DNA of 28,821 nt from JBCCEJ01 sp039030335 (GTDB taxonomy: Bacteria > Pseudomonadota > Gammaproteobacteria > HK1): NCBI GenBank assembly GCA_039030335.1, contig JBCCEJ010000076.1, positions 1-28,821 of the forward strand, in the 5' to 3' direction. The position numbers were made by a program, and so were the translations under genes. Shown in pieces: positions 14,339-22,328 of the stretch. Every line of letters starts with the position of its first letter. Positions within the stretch are counted from its first letter, which is position 1. The notes beneath the pieces were generated by a model. It had not been told where the DNA came from and did not search any database. It was given only the letters and a program-made list of their open reading frames with translations.

Positions 14339-16612
14339 GTGAACGCTGCAGACTCAGAGGCAGAGCGCCTGACCATCACCGGCGGCAAGGCCAAGTCGGG
14401 TCTGGCCGCCGAGCAGGTCACCGACGGCTCGCGCTGGCTCGAGCTGGTCACGCCCGGACGCAGCGCCGCAGACCGCGCGCTGCTGGAAGCGGTATGTGCG
14501 GCGGTCGAGAAATGCGATCCCTCGCTCGGTGACGACCGTCGTAGGGCATTGACGGGTGGTCCCCAGGCCGGCGGGCTGGAAGAGCCTGCCACGAACGATG
14601 GCCCGGCGGTGCGCAGCCGCGCCTACCGCGTAGGTCAGATACTCCACGATCTGCAGATGGATGTGGAGACCGTTGCCGCTGGCACCCTGTCCACCGCTGG
14701 CGTGCCGGCGCGAGAACTCGGGCCGATGACGCTGGGGCGCGACTCTGGCGCCGGTCTCGAGCACCTGCTCGGCGCAGTGGAGCGCCTGCAGGCGGTCCCG
14801 GAACTGCTCGAAGGGCCGCGCGACCAGGCGCAGTTGGACCGGCTGAGGCGCCTGTTTTTGACGCTCGTCTCGGATGTTCGGGCGGCATTGGTGATCCTGG
14901 CCGAATGGTTGCACGTGATGCGCGAACTGGTCGGTGATCGCCAGGGCGCCCGTAAGCCGATGACGCAACTCACGTTCGACGTATACGCACCGCTCGCGAG
15001 CCGCCTCGGCGTCTGGCAGGTGAAATGGGAGCTCGAGGATCTCGCGTTCCGTCATGAACAGCCTGAGCGCTACAAGCAGATCGCCAGGCAACTCGCAGAG
15101 CGGCGGGTCGACCGCGAGAGTTACGTCCGGGATGTGGTCGCCACGGTACGGCGGGAACTCGGGCTGGCCGGCATTGAAGCCCAGGTCGTGGGCCGCCCGA
15201 AGCACATATACAGTATCTGGCGGAAGATGCAGGCTAAGTCGCTGCAGTTCGACGACCTGTTCGACGTCCGTGCCGTACGCATCGTGACCGACACGGTGGC
15301 GAACTGTTATGCGGCGCTCGGCGTTGTGCACAGTTTGTGGACGCACGTACCGCGTGAATTCGACGATTACATTGCGAGCCCCAAACCCAACCGTTATCAG
15401 AGTCTGCACACCGCTGTCGTCGGGCCGGAAGACCGCACGGTAGAGGTGCAGATTCGCACCGGACAGATGCATCGCGACGCTGAGCTCGGCGTGGCCGCGC
15501 ACTGGCGCTACAAAGAGGGAGCAGACGGTAGCGCGAGCGCGGACGAACGCCTTGCCTGGCTGCGCGAGGCGCTGGAGTGGCGCGAGAAACTCACTGACGG
15601 TGAGTTGCAGCTGCAGCTGCGACAGGGGCTCGGCGGTGAGCAGGTCTACGCGCTGACACCGCAGGGCCGGGTGATCGAGTTGCCGAACGGGGCGACGCCG
15701 CTCGACTTTGCCTATCGCGTACACACCGACATCGGCCATCGGTGCCGTGGGGCGCGGGTGAACGGCCGCATCGTCGCACTGACAACGCAACTCGTTAGCG
15801 GCGACACAGTGGAGGTGCTGACGAGCCGCGCGTCGAAACCGAGTCGCGACTGGTTGAACCGGGAGCTTGGTTATCTGCAGACCGCGCGGGCGCGTTCCAA
15901 GGTCAGACACTGGTTTCGGCAACTCGATTATGCCGAGAACGTCGCGGACGGCCGTGAAGCCTGGGAACGGGAACTGCGGCGGTTACGCCTGCCGCCGACG
16001 GACCTGCAAGAGATCGCCCGCCATTTCAACTTCGTGGAAGTGCGCGATCTGTACGCCGCGATGGGGCGCGGCGAGGTCCATCTGGGCCAGGTCGCCAACC
16101 TGATTCGCGACAGCCTTCCAGCGGCGCCAGCGACCAGGCGGGTCGAACGAGCACCAGCCCGTCAGGAGCGGGGCGTCGTCGTCGACGGCGTGGGTGATCT
16201 ACTGGTGCAGGTCGCGCAGTGCTGCACGCCGGTCCCGCCCGAGCCGATCATGGGCTACATCACGCGTGGTCGCGGCGTCACGGTGCATCGGGATGTGTGT
16301 CCGAATCTGTTGCGTCTGATGGGGACGGACAGCAATCGGGTCATCGAGGTGCAGTGGGGTGGCGGAGGGGAGCGCCACACCGTAGAGGTTATGGTCAAGG
16401 CCTACGACCGGCGTGGGCTGCTGCGCGATGTGTCGGCGGTCGTCGCGAACGCCAACCTCGACGTCCGCGGGCTGGATTCGCATACGGACGAGCGCACGCG
16501 GGTGGTTACTATGAAGATCCGGCTGGATGTGCGCGACGCCGCTGAGCTCAGCCGCGTCGTCGGGCGTCTTCTTCAGGTGCGTAACGTCTTCGAGGCGTTG
16601 CGTCACGGCTAG
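14339..16612 (+). CDS. relA: RelA/SpoT family (p)ppGpp synthetase, RelA type
   Basis: Makes (p)ppGpp from ATP and GTP/GDP on stalled ribosomes. Length is 757 residues (E. coli RelA 744). The N-terminal HD-like region lacks the HDxxED metal site, as expected for synthetase-only RelA. Synthetase: GRPKHIYSIWRKMQAK, FDDLFDVRAVRIV, EFDDYIASPKPN-R-YQSLHT, VEVQIRTGQMH. Then TGS (VYALTPQGRVIELPNGATPLDFAY), a Zn-finger region (QVAQCCTPVPPEPIMGYITRG), and a C-terminal ACT domain. GTG at 14339 with AGGAAG five bases upstream is the preferred start; the longer open frame from 14087 runs antisense through rng. One oddity is that the conserved Gly of PNGYQS is Arg here. Divergent from rng across 130 bases. 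Confidence 0.95.
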   Translation: MNAADSEAERLTITGGKAKSGLAAEQVTDGSRWLELVTPGRSAADRALLEAVCAAVEKCDPSLGDDRRRALTGGPQAGGLEEPATNDGPAVRSRAYRVGQILHDLQMDVETVAAGTLSTAGVPARELGPMTLGRDSGAGLEHLLGAVERLQAVPELLEGPRDQAQLDRLRRLFLTLVSDVRAALVILAEWLHVMRELVGDRQGARKPMTQLTFDVYAPLASRLGVWQVKWELEDLAFRHEQPERYKQIARQLAERRVDRESYVRDVVATVRRELGLAGIEAQVVGRPKHIYSIWRKMQAKSLQFDDLFDVRAVRIVTDTVANCYAALGVVHSLWTHVPREFDDYIASPKPNRYQSLHTAVVGPEDRTVEVQIRTGQMHRDAELGVAAHWRYKEGADGSASADERLAWLREALEWREKLTDGELQLQLRQGLGGEQVYALTPQGRVIELPNGATPLDFAYRVHTDIGHRCRGARVNGRIVALTTQLVSGDTVEVLTSRASKPSRDWLNRELGYLQTARARSKVRHWFRQLDYAENVADGREAWERELRRLRLPPTDLQEIARHFNFVEVRDLYAAMGRGEVHLGQVANLIRDSLPAAPATRRVERAPARQERGVVVDGVGDLLVQVAQCCTPVPPEPIMGYITRGRGVTVHRDVCPNLLRLMGTDSNRVIEVQWGGGGERHTVEVMVKAYDRRGLLRDVSAVVANANLDVRGLDSHTDERTRVVTMKIRLDVRDAAELSRVVGRLLQVRNVFEALRHG

Positions 16613-16750
16613 GTTGTTCGGCAAAATTGTGGGTGGCGTGCGAGCTGCCTGCTCTACGCGCCGGACCATTCCGTGAAACCGTCCGAACTTGCGCCAACAG
16701 CCGCGCGGCACGACGAGTTCAGCGTGCGCCAAACAATTTTGTAGTCCAAC
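16613..16750. repeat. 138-bp segment bounded by an imperfect 18-bp inverted repeat
   Basis: The left end (16613-16630) and the reverse complement of the right end (16733-16750) share GTTG, five mostly different bases, then CAAAATTGT, with identical internal spacing. The segment starts directly after the relA stop codon (TAG, 16610-16612) and ends about 50 bases before mnhE. TGCGCCAA occurs twice inside it (near 16690 and 16725). It is too short for a transposase. It could be a folded RNA leader or terminator, a small non-autonomous element, or an operator pair for the Mrp operon. Confidence 0.35.
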
Positions 16751-16798
16751 ACGTGCTCTGGCCGGGCGCGGCCAACTCACTGTTTGATAGGGGGAAAC

Positions 16799-17293
16799 GT
16801 GCGATCGGTTATCGCTGCGCTGGTTAGCCTGGGCGTACTGTGGTTTGCGTTGTCGGGCCTGACATTGCCACTGATTCTGGGTCTTGGTGCCGCCTCGGTG
16901 ATCCTTTGCGTGTGGCTCGGCTACCGTCTCGGGGATGTCGGGCGCGACCGGATGCTCAGCGCTCTGTTACCAGTACGGTTTGCGGTCTACTGCGTCTGGT
17001 TGCTGGCGGAGATCGTCAAAGCCAATCTGGATGTCATCAAACATATCTTGCGGCCCGCGCTGTCTATCGATCCGGTGCTGGTCACTGTGAAGGCGGATCA
17101 GGTCACCGACATCGGGCGCGTTATCCATGCCAATTCGATCACGCTGACGCCGGGAACGCTGTCGATCGAGGTCACGGCCGATGAGATCGAGGTCCACGCA
17201 CTGACGCGGGAAGCCGCTGACGAACTCTGCGGCGGTGAGATAGGCCGGCGCGTCAATCGCTGCGAGCGCGGAGGTCAGGCGAGCAATGTTTGA
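16799..17293 (+). CDS. mnhE: Mrp-type Na+/H+ antiporter subunit E
   Basis: First gene of an eight-gene Mrp antiporter operon. MrpE is a small membrane subunit needed for stable assembly. It has two N-terminal hydrophobic segments (about 4-22 and 24-42), a third around LLPVRFAVYCVWLLAEIVKANLDV, and the characteristic cytoplasmic C-terminal part with HANSITLTPGTLSIEV and VHALT. I choose GTG at 16799 with AGGGGG just upstream (164 residues); an in-frame TTG at 16784 lies before that ribosome site. The stop overlaps the mnhF start by 8 bases, so the genes are translationally coupled. Function is from family knowledge; the ion preference (Na+ or another cation) cannot be read from sequence. Confidence 0.92.
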   Translation: MRSVIAALVSLGVLWFALSGLTLPLILGLGAASVILCVWLGYRLGDVGRDRMLSALLPVRFAVYCVWLLAEIVKANLDVIKHILRPALSIDPVLVTVKADQVTDIGRVIHANSITLTPGTLSIEVTADEIEVHALTREAADELCGGEIGRRVNRCERGGQASNV

Positions 17294-17564
17294 GGCCGCT
17301 GCGCTCGCCGTCGTCGTAGCGATGTTCATGGTGCTGGTTCGGGCGGTGCTCGGACCGACCATCTACGACCGCATCCTCTCGGTTAACACCTTCGGAACCA
17401 AGACCGTGCTGCTGCTCGCGCTCTGGGGTTACGTGATAGAGCGACCGGAGTTTCTGGATATCGCGATCGTCTACGCACTGCTGAACTTTATCGGCACGAT
17501 CGCAGTGCTCAAATTCTTCGAGTCCGGCGATCTCGGCGATGAGCATCGTCGGCCGGATCGGTAG
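17286..17564 (+). CDS. mnhF: Mrp-type Na+/H+ antiporter subunit F
   Basis: 92-residue membrane protein with three hydrophobic segments (about 2-22, 36-52, 58-77). Family features are RAVLGPTIYDRILSVN after the first helix, then VIERPEFLDIAIVYALLNFIGTIAVLKF. MrpF is a structural subunit of the Mrp complex in the inner membrane. ATG at 17286 overlaps the end of mnhE. The 107 bases before mnhG hold only a 37-codon frame (17568-17681) of no recognisable family that runs into the mnhG start. Confidence 0.93.
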   Translation: MFEAAALAVVVAMFMVLVRAVLGPTIYDRILSVNTFGTKTVLLLALWGYVIERPEFLDIAIVYALLNFIGTIAVLKFFESGDLGDEHRRPDR

Positions 17565-17671
17565 ACGATGACCCGGATGTCTGGTCTCGAGCTGTCATTG
17601 GTCTGCCAGCGTGCCACGCCGGCGTTCGTCCGCGATGTGCTGCGGCCGTGGTGCCCGGCTCGGGGGTGCGC

Positions 17672-18016
17672 ATGCAGATAGTGCTGGACGTGCTCGGTTG
17701 GCTCCTCATGCTGACAGGTGGCGGCCTGGTGGTAGTTGGCGCGATCGGCATGCTGCGGTTTCCCGATATGTACACCCGCATGCACGCTGCGAGCGTGACC
17801 GAAACGCTGGGCTTGGGCTTGCTTCTGACTGGTATGTTGATCCACGCCACGACGTGGCTGGTAGCCATCAAGCTCGTGTTGCTCGGCATCTTGTTGTTCG
17901 TAACGAATCCCACGTCGTCACATGCCCTGGCGAAAGCGGCGCTGCACGGGGGCCTGAAGCCCCGGCTCGATAGCGGCGAAGGCAATTCGGGGAGGGACCG
18001 CTCATCGAAGCCCTGA
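17672..18016 (+). CDS. mnhG: Mrp-type Na+/H+ antiporter subunit G
   Basis: Small membrane subunit with three helices. The family signature GAIGMLRFPDMYTRMHAASVTETLGLGLLL is present in full. ATG at 17672 has GGGGG close upstream and gives 114 residues, a normal size; the open frame begins earlier at a GTG (17648). The tail after TNPTSSHALAKAA is hydrophilic and variable. Its last codons overlap the start region of the next gene, whose GGAGGG ribosome site (17991-17996) lies inside mnhG. Confidence 0.93.
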   Translation: MQIVLDVLGWLLMLTGGGLVVVGAIGMLRFPDMYTRMHAASVTETLGLGLLLTGMLIHATTWLVAIKLVLLGILLFVTNPTSSHALAKAALHGGLKPRLDSGEGNSGRDRSSKP

Positions 18017-18564
18017 TTCTCATCGTCTTGCTCAGCATTCTCGCGTTGACCGCGTTTTCCATTCTGCGTCTGCGCGGGCTGTTCACCGTGGCCATGATGT
18101 CGGGAATCTACAGTCTGACAGCCGCGATCGTGTTCCTCGTTATGGACGCCGTCGACGTCGCCTTCACCGAAGCGGCGGTCGGGGCCGGTGTAGCGACCGT
18201 GTTGATGCTGGCGACGCTCGCACACACCGGCGTGCGTGCGGCTCGACCAGCTCCGGTGTCCTGGATCGGATTGGCGGCAGTCATCGGGGCAGGGCTGCTG
18301 CTCGTCGCTGCGACCCTGGAAATGCCTGCCCTCGGTTCGGCCGAGGCGCCAGCGAACCTGCATGTGCGTCCACGCTACCTGAACCAGTCGATGGACGAGG
18401 TCGGTGTGCCAAACGTGGTCACCTCCGTGCTGGCCAGCTATCGCGGCTACGACACGATGGGCGAAGTCACCGTGATCTTCGCGGCTGGTATAGGCGTGTT
18501 CGCGCTGCTCGGACGGGGGCGTCGAACCCGTGGGACCGAGCCGCCCGAGGACAAGGAAACCTGA
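18004..18564 (+). CDS. MrpA C-terminal-type subunit (MbhD/MbhE-like, DUF4040)
   Basis: Corresponds to the C-terminal part of MrpA, or to MbhD plus MbhE of membrane-bound hydrogenases, as a separate protein. The first half has three helices with LRLRGLFTVAMMSGIYSL and the conserved DVAFTEAAVGAGV. The second half has one helix, a periplasmic loop, GVPNVVTSVLASYRGYDTMGEV (in pieces) and a last helix. The start is unusual. The hydrophobic N-terminus (I-E-A-L-I-L-I-V-L-L) extends upstream of the first ordinary start codon (TTG, 18028). The strong GGAGGG at 17991-17996 is spaced seven bases from an ATC at 18004, which I take as the likely start; TTG 18028 is the conservative alternative. It overlaps mnhG by 13 bases. 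Confidence 0.85.
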   Translation: MEALILIVLLSILALTAFSILRLRGLFTVAMMSGIYSLTAAIVFLVMDAVDVAFTEAAVGAGVATVLMLATLAHTGVRAARPAPVSWIGLAAVIGAGLLLVAATLEMPALGSAEAPANLHVRPRYLNQSMDEVGVPNVVTSVLASYRGYDTMGEVTVIFAAGIGVFALLGRGRRTRGTEPPEDKET

Positions 18565-18565
18565 C

Positions 18566-18973
18566 GTGGATCATCATTACATTCTGCGGGTCGTATCGGC
18601 GCTGCTGATACCGGTGATCATGTTGTTCGGCCTCTACGTTCAGTTCCACGGCGATTTCGGACCGGGCGGCGGATTCCAGGCCGGCGTCATTTTCGCGGCG
18701 GCGCTCGTGCTGAACGCGCTGGTCTTCGGACTGCAACGCACCAAACAGGTCGTCTCGCCAGCGGCGATGCGCATCGGAGCTTCCTTCGGGGTACTGCTCT
18801 ACGCCGGGGTTGGCGTAGCGGGGCTCCTGGCAGGAGATAACTTCCTCGCCTACTCCGGGCTGGCCGAGACGGCGATCGCGGGTCAGCACCTTGGAATACT
18901 GCTGGTGGAGCTCGGCGTGGGCATCACAGTAACTTCGGTCATGGTCTCGCTGTTCTACTGCTTCGCGAGCTGA
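18566..18973 (+). CDS. mnhB: Mrp-type Na+/H+ antiporter subunit B
   Basis: 135-residue membrane protein with four helices. Family features are VSALLIPVIMLFGLYVQFHGDFGPGGGFQAGVI (read in pieces), typical of the MnhB domain, and a final helix with ELGVGITVTSVMVSLFY. GTG at 18566 with AAGGAAA about nine bases upstream is preferred; the open frame starts at 18530 inside the previous gene. Only one base separates it from the preceding stop. Together with mnhC it is thought to form the transport-side core of the complex. Confidence 0.93.
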   Translation: MDHHYILRVVSALLIPVIMLFGLYVQFHGDFGPGGGFQAGVIFAAALVLNALVFGLQRTKQVVSPAAMRIGASFGVLLYAGVGVAGLLAGDNFLAYSGLAETAIAGQHLGILLVELGVGITVTSVMVSLFYCFAS

Positions 18974-18977
18974 GTAG

Positions 18978-19334
18978 ATGGTTGAGCAAATCGGTGTCTA
19001 CAACTATTGGATCGTCATCGGTTTGATGATGATGGGCCTGTACGTTGTGATCTCGAGCCGCAATCTGGTCAAGAAGATCGCGGGGCTCAATCTGTTTCAG
19101 GCATCGGTATTCATCCTCTACATCAGCATCGGCAAGGTCGAGGGTGGGTCGGCGCCTATTCTTGCCGACGGCATCACGGTGTATTCCAATCCGCTGCCAC
19201 ACGTGCTGATCCTGACAGCGATCGTCGTTGGAATCGCCACGACGGCGCTGGGGCTGGCGCTTATCGTTCGCATTCACCGCAGTTATGGAAGCGTCGAGGA
19301 AGACGTCGTCCAGCGTTTGGACCACGCTCCATGA
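18978..19334 (+). CDS. mnhC: Mrp-type Na+/H+ antiporter subunit C (NuoK-like)
   Basis: 118 residues with three helices, homologous to complex I subunit NuoK. Visible motifs: VISSRNLVKKIAGLNLFQASVFILYISIG, the loop PILADGITVYSNPLPHVLILTAIVVGIATTALGLAL (in pieces), and a charged C-terminal tail. ATG at 18978 lies four bases after the mnhB stop. The stop overlaps the next gene as ATGA (19331-19334), indicating translational coupling. Length and motif content are normal for MnhC. Confidence 0.94.
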   Translation: MVEQIGVYNYWIVIGLMMMGLYVVISSRNLVKKIAGLNLFQASVFILYISIGKVEGGSAPILADGITVYSNPLPHVLILTAIVVGIATTALGLALIVRIHRSYGSVEEDVVQRLDHAP

Positions 19335-20821
19335 ACGTGACCCCACACCTGCCGGTGTTGGTGGTGATCGCACCGTTGATGGCGGCGCCACTAGCGGTTG
19401 CATTCGCCAGCGCCAGGCTCGCCTGGTGGCTGGCGTTCATCGTCAGCCTCGCGGCTGCGGGCATGTCGTTTGAACTGCTGGCGAGCGCTCGCGCGGGCAC
19501 GGTGCTCAGCTACGCCGTTGGCGACTGGCCGCCGCCGTGGGGGATCGAACTACGCGTCGATCGCCTGAATGCGCTGGTGCTGGCGTTGGTCAGCACCATG
19601 AGTGCGGTCGTATTGCCGTTCGCCCGGGCCAGTGTCGGCAGGGAGGTATCGAGCGACCGCGTGTACCTGTTTTACGCGTGCTGGATGCTGTGCCTTTGCG
19701 GATTGTTGGGCATGACCGTGACCGGTGACGCTTTCAACGTGTTCGTGTTTCTGGAAATCTCGTCGTTGTCCACGTACACACTCGTCAGCCTGGCACGGCG
19801 CAGGCAGGCGCTGCTGGCGGCGTTCCGTTATCTGATCATGGGAACCGTCGGAGCGACGTTTATCCTGATCGGCATCGTCTTGATCTACATGATGACCGGC
19901 ACGCTCAACATGGCCGATATGAGCGAGCGCATGCAGGCGCTCACGCATCTGCGGCCGGTGCAGGCAGGGGCCGTATTCATCCTTGTCGGCGTCGCGCTCA
20001 AGATGGCGCTGTTCCCGATGCACATGTGGTTACCAGGGGCCTATTACCACGCACCGATGGCCGTTACCGCGTTTCTGGCCGCTACTGCCACCAAGGTCGC
20101 CGTGTATCTGATGCTGCGTTTCAGCTTCACGATTTTCGGGCCGACTCTGATACTCGACGACATGCAACTTGGCATTCCGCTGGCGCTGCTGGGCGGTGCG
20201 GCGGCGCTGGTCGGCTCACTGCTGGCCCTGGCGAACTCCGACGTCAAGCGGATCCTCGCATACTCGAGTCTCGCGCAGATTGGCTACATGGCGCTCGGTA
20301 TCGCCACCGGCATGGTCGCGGCTGTCGCCGGCGCCATTTTGCATCTGGTCAACCACGCCATCATGAAAAGCGCGCTGTTCATGGCATTGGGCGCGGCCAG
20401 GAACTTGAGCCCTGGCGAGACCACCAGCATGTCGATGTTGCGTGGGGCAGGGCGCCGCATGCCGTGGACCATGGCCGGCTTCACAATCGCTGCGGCCAGC
20501 CTCGTCGGGATACCGTTTACGGCTGGTTTTCTCAGCAAATGGTATCTCATCGTCGGTACTTTCGAGCGTGGATGGTGGCCGCTGGCCGCGCTCGCGATCA
20601 TGACGTCATTGATGGCCGCCATCTACATGGGTCGCCTCATCGAGATCATCTGGATGTCGGATCCCGGTGAGCAGACTCCGGTACGGGAGGCCGGCTGGTT
20701 ATCTCTCGTGCCAGTGCTGATCCTCGCCGCGGCATCGGTCTACTTTGGGGTAAGCACGGACCTGACCGCTGGCGTCGCCTTCGATGCTGCCCGCACGGTG
20801 CTCGCCGAGGTACCGAAGTGA
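19331..20821 (+). CDS. mnhD: Mrp-type Na+/H+ antiporter subunit D (NuoM/NuoN-like), first copy
   Basis: 496-residue polytopic proton-translocating subunit related to complex I antiporter-like subunits. Conserved charged residues in helices are visible: Glu near residue 140 in NVFVFLEISSLSTYTLVS, Lys in GVALKMALFPMHMWLPGAY, Lys in ATATKVAVYLMLRF, and Lys in FLSKWYLI near the C-terminal third. These form the proton path in the family. ATG at 19331 overlaps mnhC by 4 bp; the open frame upstream to 19007 is antiport-unrelated sequence running over mnhC in another frame. It is followed by a second MnhD-like gene with a 4-bp GTGA overlap. Confidence 0.94.
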   Translation: MNVTPHLPVLVVIAPLMAAPLAVAFASARLAWWLAFIVSLAAAGMSFELLASARAGTVLSYAVGDWPPPWGIELRVDRLNALVLALVSTMSAVVLPFARASVGREVSSDRVYLFYACWMLCLCGLLGMTVTGDAFNVFVFLEISSLSTYTLVSLARRRQALLAAFRYLIMGTVGATFILIGIVLIYMMTGTLNMADMSERMQALTHLRPVQAGAVFILVGVALKMALFPMHMWLPGAYYHAPMAVTAFLAATATKVAVYLMLRFSFTIFGPTLILDDMQLGIPLALLGGAAALVGSLLALANSDVKRILAYSSLAQIGYMALGIATGMVAAVAGAILHLVNHAIMKSALFMALGAARNLSPGETTSMSMLRGAGRRMPWTMAGFTIAAASLVGIPFTAGFLSKWYLIVGTFERGWWPLAALAIMTSLMAAIYMGRLIEIIWMSDPGEQTPVREAGWLSLVPVLILAAASVYFGVSTDLTAGVAFDAARTVLAEVPK

Positions 20822-22293
20822 GCGTCTGGATGCCAGAGCCGATGGCGGCACTGGTCGCCATCCCGTTGATCGTGGCGTGCCTGTTGCCACTGGCCGGTCG
20901 TTGGCCAAACCTGCGCGAAGGTGTGACGCTTGTCGGCGCGCTCGCTTTGCTCGCCGTCGCCTGGCCCCTCGTGTTCGCGGTGGCCGAAGGCCACTCGCTG
21001 GCGGCCGAGGACCTTGCCGAACCGCTCCCGGGCATTACGCTGACGCTGGACGTAGAGCCGTTGGGCGCGATCTTCGTCCTGGTTGCAGCAACTCTCTGGC
21101 TGCTCAGTTCAGCCTATTCGATAGGCTACATGCGCGGAAACAACGAAGGCCGCCAGACCCGCTTCTTCGTGTGTTTCGCCGTTTCTATCAGCGCCACCAT
21201 GGGGATCGCCCTGGCTGGCAATCTGTTTACGCTGTTTGTCTTCTACGAGGCTCTGACGCTCGCTACCTACCCGCTGGTTGTGCACCACGGCGATCAGGAG
21301 TCACGCCATGGCGGACGCGTGTACCTCGGTCTTTTGCTGGTCACGTCGATTGGCTTCCTCCTGACGGCCATACTCTGGACGTACGCGGCTGCTGGTCACG
21401 GCGATTTTCGTGCGGGCGGCATTCTGGCCGGCCAGCTTGAAGGCTATGAGGTGGGCGTCCTGCTGGCGCTGTACGCGTTTGGTATTGGGAAGGCCGCGCT
21501 GATGCCATTCCATGCATGGTTGCCCGCCGCGATGGTCGCGCCCACACCGGTCAGTGCCCTGCTGCACGCGGTAGCGGTGGTGAAGGCTGGCGTGTTCTGT
21601 ATGACAAAGGTAGTGGTCTACGTCTTTGGCCTGGACCTCATCGGCGGAGAACCGTCCACCAGCTGGCTGCCTTGGGTCGCCGGACTGAGTATCGTACTCG
21701 CCTCTGCGATCGCTTTGAGACAAGACAATCTGAAACGTCGGCTGGCCTTCTCGACGGTCAGCCAGCTGTCTTACGTGACGCTGGCCGCGGCGCTGGTCGC
21801 GCCTTACTCGATCATGGCCGCCGCGCTGCACATCGTGGCTCACGCGTTCGGGAAGATAACGCTGTTCTTTGCCGCCGGTGCGATCTACACGGCGGCGCAC
21901 AAGACGAACGTAAGCCAGCTGGATGGCATCGGCCGTCGGATGCCATGGACGATGGGTGCGTTTGCCGTCGCCAGCTTGTCGATGATCGGTTTGCCACCAA
22001 CAGCCGGGTTCGTTTCCAAGTGGTATCTGCTAAGTGGTGCTGGTCAGGCGGAAGCCAATTTCGTCATCGCGGTATTGCTGCTCAGCACTCTGTTGAATGC
22101 GGCCTATTTCCTGCCGGTCGTTTACGCGGCATTCGTACGCACCGAGTCACAAGACGCGCATGCTGAACACGGGGAAGCGCCGCGGATCATGGTCTTTGCC
22201 CTGACCGCCACGGCCGTGATCACCTTGGGGCTGTTTTTTGTTCCGGGTGTGCCGCTGGAACTCGCGGAGCGCCTCGTCGCGAGCTTACCCTGA
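20818..22293 (+). CDS. Second NuoM/MnhD-like proton-translocating antiporter subunit
   Basis: 491-residue polytopic protein of the proton_antipo_M superfamily. Key residues seen are Glu in LFVFYEALTLATYPLVV, Lys in FGIGKAALMPFHAWLP, Lys in HAVAVVKAGVFCMTKVVVY, HAFGKITLFFAAGAIY, and Lys in GFVSKWYLL. GTG at 20818 overlaps the first mnhD stop (GTGA). It is the last gene of the Mrp operon. There is no long MrpA; this gene probably fills the role of the MrpA N-terminal antiporter half, with the C-terminal half at 18004-18564. It resembles MnhD more than NuoL because it lacks the long C-terminal lateral helix. A weak hairpin (GACCG / CGGTC, 22292-22307) lies at its end, facing the convergent Sel1 gene. 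Confidence 0.9.
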   Translation: MSVWMPEPMAALVAIPLIVACLLPLAGRWPNLREGVTLVGALALLAVAWPLVFAVAEGHSLAAEDLAEPLPGITLTLDVEPLGAIFVLVAATLWLLSSAYSIGYMRGNNEGRQTRFFVCFAVSISATMGIALAGNLFTLFVFYEALTLATYPLVVHHGDQESRHGGRVYLGLLLVTSIGFLLTAILWTYAAAGHGDFRAGGILAGQLEGYEVGVLLALYAFGIGKAALMPFHAWLPAAMVAPTPVSALLHAVAVVKAGVFCMTKVVVYVFGLDLIGGEPSTSWLPWVAGLSIVLASAIALRQDNLKRRLAFSTVSQLSYVTLAAALVAPYSIMAAALHIVAHAFGKITLFFAAGAIYTAAHKTNVSQLDGIGRRMPWTMGAFAVASLSMIGLPPTAGFVSKWYLLSGAGQAEANFVIAVLLLSTLLNAAYFLPVVYAAFVRTESQDAHAEHGEAPRIMVFALTATAVITLGLFFVPGVPLELAERLVASLP

Positions 22294-22328
22294 CCGGTGT
22301 CACGGTCGCGCATCGGAGCCTCGCTCAG

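Noticed and set aside
14209..14592. 128-codon upstream extension of rng
   Set aside because: It overlaps relA antisense and has no RNase G similarity; MSAELLVN at 14208 matches the family start.
14354..15922. Minus-strand ORF of 522 codons antisense to relA
   Set aside because: RelA motifs are unambiguous on the plus strand; the antisense product is compositionally odd and unrecognisable.
17568..17681. 37-codon frame between mnhF and mnhG
   Set aside because: No hydrophobic or family pattern and no clear ribosome site; probably leader sequence for mnhG.
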